64,000 nt of DNA, from NCBI GenBank assembly GCA_003116875.1, contig BCKT01000013.1, positions 496,001 through 560,000 of the forward strand, in the 5' to 3' direction. The position numbers and the translations under genes are program-made. Of this stretch, positions 56,022 through 64,000 are shown piece by piece. Every line of letters starts with the position of its first letter. The stretch's first letter is position 1. The notes under the pieces were generated by a model. It saw only the letters and a program-made list of their open reading frames with translations. It was not told where the DNA came from and ran no database searches. This DNA is from Takashimella koratensis (taxonomy: Eukaryota; Basidiomycota; Tremellomycetes; Trichosporonales; Tetragoniomycetaceae).

Positions 56022-58205
56022 CTACCTAAAATTCGGGATCGTCCCTTCCCACCCTCCCGCACCGGGTGCTGGCGTCTTTGCCATCTTCGGTCTTGGCGGT
56101 TCTCTCTGTTTCTTACCTCCTCCTTCGCTTCCTCCATTCCCCTCCCCTGAGGCGTGCGCATGTCCCTTCGGCACGGGGGGCATAGGTGGGACAGGTGGAA
56201 CATCCCCTCCTTGCCCTTTCCACCACGGCAACAAAGTACTCGTTGCAGGGGTCATCATTTGCGTTGCCCTAAAAGTCGACGGATCATGATACGTCCCCGG
56301 TCTGGAATACACCGACTTCCCATCATACCCTTCGTACCCTTCGTAAACTGCATCTTGATCATACATGTACCCTTCGTCGTCTCCGGGATGATAAGATCCG
56401 TAGAAATCTTCGTAAGCGAATGACGCGCCATTCGAGTGCGCGGTCTCCGGTCTCGCCGGCCTCGGCGGGGGAAGTGACGAGCCTGCTCCACCACCAACAT
56501 CATCGTTGGTATAGCCCGTGTGTCCTTCGTAGCCTGTGGCAGTGTACCCCACCCCATCGTAAAGATCGTAAACGCTCATAGGCTGCGCCCGACCATCGTC
56601 ATCGTTGATATCTTGAACACTTGAGAATGGGTTCTGGGCTTTGGCTCTTCGTAGACCAGGAACAGCTGATCGAGGTTCGTCAGAGAAATCGAACCCAGAA
56701 TGGGCAGTTTGTCTGTGTCCTCCGCTTTGGAGCCTATCGTCGAATCCATCGTCACGCGCGTCATGGCCGTAGGTGGTTGGATGTTTCTCGTTGCCGTCGT
56801 GGTCAAAAACATGGTCTTCATCGTCTTCCCCTTGCTGCGTTCTGTCCCTTCGAACGCGTTTTGATCGCTACTCGAGAGATAATGTGTAACCCACATTCGA
56901 ATAGAATTATTGAGACCCAAAACAAATCGTCAGCGAGAATCCTCTCAATCTTTTGTGTGTTTAGTTGCTCGTCCCACGTACCCAAGAATGCCAAACGAGG
57001 TAGACAGCGACAAGGAACACCAACACTCCCGCAACGATTCCCAATATCGCAATCCAACTTAGTCCTCCCCCACCTCCCCCTGCTGTTTCACTACTGATTG
57101 TGGATCCTGTCAGAGTTGATTCTGCGAGGGCAGCCGCGATAGCTGCTGAGCCCGTGAGCGTGACGCTTCCCGAAACGAAGGTTGTATCGGAGGGTATAGC
57201 GGCAGAGTTGGGGTTGACAGATGTGGAGAGAGAGGCTGAGGGATCGGGAGTCGGTGAGGGAGAAGGAGAGGAGGAAGCGACGAGGGTGGAAGATGAAGAG
57301 ACGCCGAGGTCAAGGTCCCCCCCACTATTGCCACTATCGCTACCGGGGCTTTGAGAGGCTAGTCGGCTCGCAGCGTTGAACACGGGGTTAGCTGAATCCG
57401 AAGGGTTCGTGTCGAGAGGAGTTGTTGTAGTTTTCTGTGCGGTCGTCACAGCCACAAGCGTTGATGTGGACAAAGTGTGGCTGATGACAGTAGGCGCGAC
57501 ACTAGAAGACGTGGTGCTGGTGGAGCTGGTAGTGCTGGTACTGGTGCTAGACTCTGAAAGGGAGAGAGAAAGAGAGATTGGAGTCGCGTTGGTATTCGTG
57601 CTCGTACTACTCTTCGTAGTAGAGCTTGAAGTGGAACTCGTACTCGACGTAGTTGAAGAGGTCGGTAAAACGAGGGAGGGCGTACTACTGCTTGACGAAC
57701 TGATAGAGTTAGAACCCGGATCAGCACTGGGACTGATACTGGGACTGGAAGTGGTAACGACCGGACCGGGGTTAGTGATAGTGCTTGAGTCTGTAGCATG
57801 GACGACGACGACGACTGTACCGTCTTGAGTGTAAGTTGTCGGCTGTCCATCCGGGTCAGAGGAGGAGTCGGTGATTGATCTGCGTTCAAGCGAGGACCAA
57901 TGAGTCAGAAGAGCTCGAAATCCAAGTTTTACTATACGAACAAGGGGAAGGGTTGAAGGTCAGGAGACGGAGGGGGTAGGTACTTACGATGTGACACCGG
58001 GATCGGGAGGGGTTAAGGTAGAGCTCGACGTCGGATCTGAGACCGATACAGAAGCTAGTTCCGGGTCTGGAATAGTCGACGACGACGACGCGGTGGTAGA
58101 TGAAGAAGGCGACGGAGGTATCGTTGTCGAAGAAGACGAAAAGATATCGGTCAAACCACCGGCAGCTGGCTGAAACGACTGCGACTGAATCGTTATCGAA
58201 GCCAT
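56022..58205 (-). CDS. Mucin-like single-pass membrane protein with long cytosolic tail
   Basis: Three exons (58205-57988, 57879-56982, 56867-56022) encode about 653 residues. The first 340 residues are almost entirely Ser, Thr, Pro and Val, a heavily O-glycosylated outer part. One membrane segment follows a glycine run (LSWIAILGIVAGVLVFLVAVYLV, about 345-367), then a basic stop-transfer sequence (RSKRVRRDR) assembled across the last intron. The cytosolic tail of about 280 residues is acidic and rich in Tyr and Gly (YDLYDGVGYTATGYEGHTGY; DAVYEGYEGYDGKSVY) and ends Pro-rich. No cleavable N-terminal signal is evident. The layout is that of fungal wall-stress sensors or polarity proteins of the Mid2/Wsc kind, though no cysteine-rich WSC domain is present. 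Confidence 0.82.
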
Positions 58206-59125
58206 CGTGTAATCAATATACAACGGTCTACTTAAACACTTGTTTCACCTTGTCGTCGACCAGCGACCTGTTTGCGCATACGCGAAGGCGAGAGTGGTTG
58301 TGGTGTTGTCTCGATATAGACAGAGAAGTGAGAGATTCGTATTCACCCTCCGAAAGTTGGTTAGGTGGGAATCAGATGGGGAAAAGACCGAGTCCACGAG
58401 GATATCTCAGTACGTGAACCGACTCTAAATCTCTGTCAAGCGAGCAATCCACCATAGCGAGCCAAGCACCATTGCGCTCTGCTCTGACAGATGCGAAACA
58501 GCCGTGGAGGTAAGCGAGGGGTATCCCAAAGGACAGAATCACAAAGGACCGCCCGTCAAACTAGGAATTTGAGACGCTCCGTCAGGTATTGAGACAGTAA
58601 GAGGTTAGACCCTTCCTTTAACCCACTTTCCCTAGTCTCCGGGCCGGAGGGGGAAGGTGGGCAAGGGAAGGAGGATCTACAGCTTGTCGATCTTGGTGAA
58701 AGCTAGACCAGAGGTCGGTCAGGAGTGTCCGACTGTCCGACTGTCAGAATGTCAGATGTTAGAGTGGTCAAAGTGGTCAGAGCATAGGTTAAAACAGATA
58801 TCAGAGCAGAGAATAGATACGCGCCGCTGCCTACTGAGCGAGCTGTCAATTTGGGCACGCTCGGTGTGCTGTCAGATTTCCGATGAATTCACCTTCACGG
58901 ACCTGGGTATATGCATGCGTGGTATATCCTCTCGTCGTCGCGTCATACAATGAGCGCCTCTTGTACTTCATCTCGTTGTATCACTCTGAGCGATATCGAT
59001 TTAGTGTTCTTTCCCTTCTTTCTCCCGGATTTTAAAAGCTCCACGTCTTCTGACCTCATTGACCTGTTCCAGCGCCCACTTTCTACACTCTTTATCCTCT
59101 TCTCCACTCGTCCACCTTTTCCTCG
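58206..59125. other. Intergenic stretch between the mucin-like gene and TRM44
   Basis: About 0.9 kb, both neighbours being on the minus strand. It includes a small imperfect tandem repeat of GTCCGACTGTC and GGTCA words near 58720-58790. The minus-strand stretch 59066-58949 is open in a frame that could serve as a final TRM44 exon. Nothing else is supported. Confidence 0.5.
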
Positions 59126-61570
59126 CTACAAACAATCACTCATGAGCAATTCACCCTTCATTTTCTCGTCTCTCCAGACTATTTTCATATCCCAAGACTC
59201 ACCGACTATCCCCCATCCTCTTGTACTAGGTACCCTCAACCCTTCTTTCTCCCATTCCCAACCACACATCAACCCACACCAGCCCAACCACATGATATAG
59301 GCCTTGTACCGACTGACACCTGCGTCGAGGCCTTCGTCGAGCCCGCCAGCGGGGGTGTGCGGGTGAGGAGGTGGGGTGAAGGTCAGGGCGGTAAAGGGGC
59401 CGTCGAGGGTGTGAAGGCAGCAAGGGAGGGAAAGGTGGGGTACGGGTACGGATGGAAGGAGGGAGAGTAGCGGGAGCCAGGGCTACACCGAGAAGAAACA
59501 GAAACGGAAGCGAGGGAAGAGAAGTGTCAACAACTGGTTTTGAGATTCTTGATATTTTAAAAGTTGTTGTAGCTCTGAACTCACTGTCAACTCATCGGCG
59601 TGATTCCCGATCAAGAATGATCCCTCATCGACCTTGCAAAATTCTTTGCCAGGCCACGACTGCGCTTCCCACTCCTCTATCGTTGTGGGGAACCACGACG
59701 GCATCTCGATTGGAAGCTCGATGAGCGACTCCTGAGTCGAAGACGGGTATTGTGGCCATGTCCGGCGTGCGCGGAGCTCGTAGCCTACTCCCGAGTAGCC
59801 CTGTCCAGTAGTAAGCATAGTCTCACTTGCGCGAGATATATGTCACGGGAGGTCAAGTGAAACCAAGGTTATACGGTCAGCAAATGATACTTACCTCGGA
59901 GACAAGGATATGTACGAGTAATCCATTTCCCTACCGAGTCGTCAGCTTAGCATTCACTCTCGTCAAGTCTAAACCAACTTACACATCCAAGATCGACGAA
60001 CCCGCCTTCTGGTCTCCCCCAACTATCCCACTCATTCACTTCCCCTTCCACACCCTTCTCCCTTGTTCTTTGTCGCGCGGGGTACATGTCTTTCCACAGA
60101 AGCATGAGAAACGCAGCTACCGCGACATCCTGTTCCCCCCAGTCAGACAAGTTCGTACCCGTCGGTATCCCGCCATCGTCCGGTGTGCCTGGCTCCTAGC
60201 ACGAGAAAGCAGGGAGTTGGTTTTGGTCGGTAAAGACAAAACACAAGAGGCGCGACTGTACCTACTGCCGAAGCCAGGCACTGAGGAGGACTGAAGAAGA
60301 CAAGGGGAAGGGAAGGAGGGTGACTCACTTTCCATACGTGTCGCTTGACATCTTCAATCTTGTTGCTCCCTGCTCGAGGAACACGAGAGTCGAGTTGACG
60401 GTGTCGGTCTTTCAAAATCAAGTAGAGGTCCTGGAACGCTTCTCTCGGTACGACGACCTTGACCCAGTTTTAGCTCCTTCAATTCCATGAGACTGATCAT
60501 GAAGCCACTCGATCCCACCATTTACTCCACTTCGTTCCCTCCCGTCGACCTGTACTCACATCGTGAAACCGCCGCTTCTGGTACCCCGTAACCACCCCGA
60601 GCCCATGCTTATGCAGCCTCTCCAACAACGCGAGGCAGGTCCTATTCAACCTCTCGTCGGTGGTCGCTTCTCTGCCAGGTACGGGCGTCGTCTCATCTGC
60701 TTTCGGGGCAAGGATCACGGCTGGCGGAGGTGCGCTGGATTCGGGTCCCGCGAGGGGGGATCGTTTCTTCACTTTGGTACGAGTGGGAGAGAGGCCGAGT
60801 GGTGTAGAAGGTGTGGAGCCAGTGCCCTCAGGAAATGGGAGGTAAGAGATTGTGATTGTTCCAAGGACCGAAGGGTGGCTGTCTTCGACTTTATCTTGGT
60901 TGCCAAGATCGCTATCGATTTCTGACGCAGTTGGAGTCGTCCCGTTTGAAGTTGGGTTAGTCGAGCCTGTGGAGCCAGGAGTGGGTGCTTGAGGCAACGC
61001 CTTCCATCGAAAAGCCAGTTTCCGAACCGGCGGGTGATAGTACGGAACCTCGCTGACCGATCCCACTAGCGGTTCCATAATGACCAATCCCTGCTCGACC
61101 ACCTCTGCGCTCGCCGATACCGCCTCATCGTGTTCAGGTTCAGGGGTGCGATAAAACCTACATCTCTGATCGATTTTATCGTCTCTCTTCGGTTGACGAG
61201 GTAATAGTCGAACTTTGACGTCTTTGACTAGCTCAAGTCCGAGTCGTTCTCCCTCGTCCTGCTCAGATGTGGTTGTGGTGGAAGTGGAAGTGGGAGTCGG
61301 AGTAGGAGTTGTGGAGGGCGGAGGGGTAGGGAGAGGGTCGGCACGCAGGATGAGGGACGAGTTACGTTCAGGATGTAGGGCGAGGTCTTGCATCACTGAA
61401 ATGAAGATGGATAGTGGGAAGTAGGCAGGAGCAGTGAGAGGGGTTGTCCATTGTTCGAAGGAGGTGGAGAGCGGGTCAGATGTGGAAGAGGGGAGGGAGG
61501 TAGGTGAGAAGCGAGGTTGCGAGAGGGTCGCCGAGGGTGTGGTGGGCCCCGATATAATGGGCGACGCCAT
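59126..61570 (-). CDS. TRM44: tRNA (uracil-2'-O)-methyltransferase Trm44
   Basis: Six exons (61570-60560, 60457-60329, 60129-59983, 59930-59895, 59800-59585, 59482-59126), all joined in phase 0, give about 631 residues. Family blocks appear in order: LALLERLHKHGLGVVTGYQKRRFHD, VVVPREAFQDLYLILK, DVAVAAFLMLLWKDMY, the AdoMet loop FVDLGCGNGLLVHIL, SFLIGNHADELTPW, LPCCLHTLDGPF, SRYKAYIMWLG and LRVPSTRGWGIV. Trm44 makes 2'-O-methyluridine at position 44 of serine tRNAs. The first 330 residues carry a Ser/Thr/Pro-rich insert. The C-terminus is uncertain: a consensus GTGAGT donor lies at 59202, just after GWGIV, so the last 25 residues given here may be replaced by a further exon. Confidence 0.92.
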
Positions 61571-62019
61571 GGAAAAGGGAGAGAGGGTGAAGACGAAGCG
61601 AGTGAGTTGAGAGACGGTGCAGTGGTGGAGTGGTCAACAGGAAATGTTGAAACCTGGGTCGTGGATTTCTGATTTTTGATTTTATCTAAGCGCGCATAAG
61701 TATTTTGGTTCCGTCGGAATCGGCCAACAGTCAACAGGCAAAAGTTTGGTTAAACGGTGCATCGCCGAGGGTATACGGCTCGCTCTACGAGATGGCGTGA
61801 AGGGGTGGATACGAAGATGGGGGTATAGAGTCGTGCAGGGGCATGAAGGTAAGAGGCAAGAAGGCAAGAAGGGGGACAAGGGGGACGAGGAACGCCAAGC
61901 GAAGGGAAAGACAAGAAATGTCCATGGATTAAACCAGCGAAAGCGAACGAAAAAAAGGGAAGGGTAAGAAACGAGATCAATATCAACAATGCCAAGATTT
62001 ATAGTCTTTGCGTAGATGC
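61571..62019. other. Intergenic stretch between TRM44 and the Kre9-like gene
   Basis: These 449 bp hold the TRM44 promoter and the 3' flank of the Kre9-like gene, both on the minus strand. Nothing else is supported. Confidence 0.6.
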
Positions 62020-62810
62020 TTAGAGGAGGAGCTTGGCGACACCGGCGGCACCGACGACAGCGAGGAGGGAAGAGGAGAGGACGACGGCGGGTGCAGCGGC
62101 AGATTTGGAGGTGCTGACGGCGTTGGGGATGTCAGCGGTCGCGTTCGCGCTGGTCACGGTGAGCACGGTCCCGGTGGACGAGGCCGAGCTGGTCAGACCA
62201 GTGATGGTGGTCGGGGTCGCCGCCTTGGACGAGGAAGAGGAAGAGCTCGAGGAGCTAGAGGTGGTGGACGAGGCGGAGTAGGTGATGTTGAACTGCGGAG
62301 ACTGGGCGAGAATCGCAGCGTTCGCCTGGTTGGAAGCGACGAGGTTGATCTGGAACAAAGTACCGGTGGGCCAAGAGCCGCCGGGGTAGGTGACAGTAGC
62401 TTGGTTGATGATATCCGCAGAGCCAGAGGACTGGTTGGCGATGAGAGTGACCGGGGAGTTGGTGAGGTAGCCGTTCTGGAGAAAGGTTAGCGCGAGGCAC
62501 AGGCTCAACTTCAGGTAGGATAGGCACCCCTCTTAATACTGAGAAGAAAAGGCAATCTACCAAGACTAAATGCGACCAGAACAGAAGAGAGCAAGCCACA
62601 CACGGCTGGTGAGGCTGGCAGTTGGGATGGCGGACTTACCTGGTTGATGAGCTGGACGGTAAAGTACTGTTGGTCAGTGCTGACCGCGGTCCACTCGATA
62701 GTCTGGCTGAGGGTACCCGAGGACCAGACCGAGGTGTTGGTAGGGGAGACGACCTGGACGGCGGAGACGGAAGCGGCGAGGCCGAGGGCAAGAGCAGCGA
62801 TGGCGAGCAT
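62020..62810 (-). CDS. Kre9/KNH-type Ser/Thr-rich GPI-anchored cell-surface protein
   Basis: Two exons (62810-62640, 62475-62020) give 208 residues. A signal peptide (MLAIAALALGLAASVSA) is followed by an immunoglobulin-like Kre9/KNH domain (VVSPTNTSVWSSGTLSQTIEW; TVQLINQ joined to NGYLTNSPVTLIAN; SWPTGTLFQINLVAS; SPQFNITYSA). A run of serines and a Thr/Ala stretch lead to a hydrophobic C-terminus (PAVVLSSSLLAVVGAAGVAKLLL) suitable for GPI attachment, with the probable omega site in the Ser/Ala-rich stretch just before. Such proteins sit at the fungal cell surface and are linked with wall beta-glucan organisation. The promoter side contains a (GT)8 tract at about 62941-62956. Confidence 0.88.
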
Positions 62811-63679
62811 GGTAGCGAGCGTGATTATGAGGCTAGGTAGTGTAAAGACCGAAAGAACGAATGGAGAATGTACAGACGAGTGATGATGAAGATGAGAGAT
62901 GAGTTTGATGGCGAGGAGGGGTTACAAACAAACAACGGGATGTGTGTGTGTGTGTAGGTGGGCACTGTGTGTGAGGATATTTTGGTTATTTGTGTCGAAA
63001 CGCGCGCGTGGGATGGGACATGGGACGAGACAGGGCCAAAGGACGGGGAACAGATTCAGGGTCTCACAGTGTCCAAAGGACGGGGAAAGGCGATGCGGGG
63101 GTGGTCTGTGTGCCAAACTCAGGAACGCCACAGTCAGGGCGAACTCCCTTTGATCCAAATTCATCTCGTGACCCTGACCACCATGACCCATCATTCCATG
63201 TGCCCCACACGTTATTCCTTCCCCCCACTCAAGAGCCCCCTCACCCTCACCCGTCGGCCAGTGTCCAGCCTTCCAGCTCATCGTCTGCCCCATCTGCCCC
63301 ATTCCACCTGCTCCCCATCTCACCTTCACTCCCTTCCCCACCTCCTAACCCCACCCACCACCCCCAGCGCACAGCGCACCTTCATACCCTAGAGTCCCAC
63401 GCTTCAACACACCCGACCCCACCCGCGCCTCACCCATCATTGCGCACTTCGCCCCGTTCCCCCGCTCCCCCCGGTCCAACTTTCTCGGTCGATTGGCTCC
63501 ACGCTACAACGCTAACAACTCTACCTGGAATCACCTTCAACAAGGAAACGGACAAACTCCAACAAGGAAACGGTATAACGGTCAGATCGGTACTAGAATA
63601 CACCACGTAAACCAGATTCAATAAGAAACAAGAACAACCAAACCACAAACAGAAACACACACACAGATCAGCAGTAAAG
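62811..63679. other. Divergent promoter region, 0.9 kb
   Basis: This lies between the Kre9-like gene and the gene starting at 63680. It contains a GT tract near 62941-62956, two copies of AAAGGACGGGGAA (about 63038 and 63074), and a long pyrimidine-rich leader from about 63160 on the plus strand. No coding region is supported. Confidence 0.6.
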
Positions 63680-64000
63680 ATGGCTTTCTCCGCTGCTGAA
63701 CTTCAAAGGGTGAGTCAAGAACCGAGCAACAGTAGTCAGCTCTCTGACAGTTTGTACAGAGGCACGAGCTCGAGGGTGCTCCCGACCCGTTCCCGTCGCT
63801 CGGTTTCGGGCCGGCCCCTGTCGCCCCGCGCGCGCCCAAGCCCTCGTCCTCGTCCTCGCCTGCCCCTGCCGCCGTCGACACCTCTTCCCAGGACGCCTTC
63901 CCGTCTCTCGGCGCCTCGTCCGCCCCGCCCAAGCCCGCTGCGTCCCTCTGGGCCGGTGCCGCCGCGTCTGCCGCCAAGAAGCCCGCCGCCGTCGCTGCTG
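63680..64000 (+). CDS. N-terminal fragment of a gene running off the window (possibly vigilin/Scp160-like)
   Basis: Two exons are visible: 63680-63709 (MAFSAAELQR) and 63760 onward, joined in phase 0 by an intron with GTGAGT and a TACAG acceptor. The second exon reads RHELEGAPDPFPSLGFG, then Ala/Pro/Ser-rich sequence with a second FPSLG element (SSQDAFPSLGAS) and a tryptophan (AASLWAGAAAS). The repeated DxFPSLG motif with Ala/Pro linkers recalls the start of vigilin/Scp160-type multi-KH RNA-binding proteins, but no KH domain lies within the window, so this is only a suggestion. Codon use is strongly biased towards C-ending codons (GCC, CCC), which suggests high expression. Confidence 0.55.
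   Translation, partial: MAFSAAELQRVSQEPSNSSQLSDSLYRGTSSRVLPTRSRRSVSGRPLSPRARPSPRPRPRLPLPPSTPLPRTPSRLSAPRPPRPSPLRPSGPVPPRLPPRSPPPSLL

Overview
This 64 kb window is nuclear DNA of a basidiomycete fungus, most likely a tremellomycete yeast or yeast-like fungus. The genes are packed closely on both strands. Most conserved genes are split by short introns (about 50-120 nt) with GTRAGT-type donors, CTAAC/CTGAC branch sites and CAG/TAG acceptors. A family-69 glycosyltransferase related to the Cryptococcus CAP59/CMT1 capsule proteins and a priA-like cysteine-rich secreted protein fit that placement. I saw no tRNA, rRNA, transposon or CRISPR array.

Layout. 1-4 kb: the end of TIM13, then RRP1 (ribosome biogenesis) diverging from a mitochondrial DUF1640/FMP32-type gene. 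4-8 kb: an intron-free island on the minus strand with an orphan gene of 478 codons and a decayed paralogue. 9-13 kb: a priA/WSC-type secreted protein converging on a protein kinase with an unusual catalytic loop. 14-16 kb: RPT1 (19S proteasome ATPase) in 11 exons. 17-22.5 kb: two tandem cytochrome P450 genes with the same ten-exon structure. 23-29.5 kb: RPL29, a mitochondrial TPR-type membrane protein and ATM1 (mitochondrial ABC exporter). 30-42 kb: a Zn2Cys6 transcription factor, TRM5, an F-box protein, a GNAT-MYND fusion and a PPX1-type exopolyphosphatase. 42.7-50 kb: a secreted protein, then four same-strand, almost intron-free genes that I read as divergent members of one undescribed family. 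51-64 kb: a proline-rich unknown, a small membrane protein, the CAP59-type glycosyltransferase, a mucin-like membrane protein, TRM44, a Kre9/KNH-type GPI protein and the start of another gene.

How the genes relate. Several products act in mitochondria (Tim13, FMP32-like, Mgr3-like, Atm1, probably a Trm5 isoform) and several at the cell surface (priA-like, Kre9-like, mucin-like, CAP59-like), but nothing shows co-regulation apart from shared divergent promoters. The two islands (4.1-7.6 and 43.9-50.1 kb) differ from the rest in lacking introns and recognisable domains and in containing local duplicates and broken copies. They are the best place to look for new biology. The four-gene array at 43.9-50.1 kb is my main candidate for an undescribed system. 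Its function is unknown, and the relationship rests on alignment by eye.
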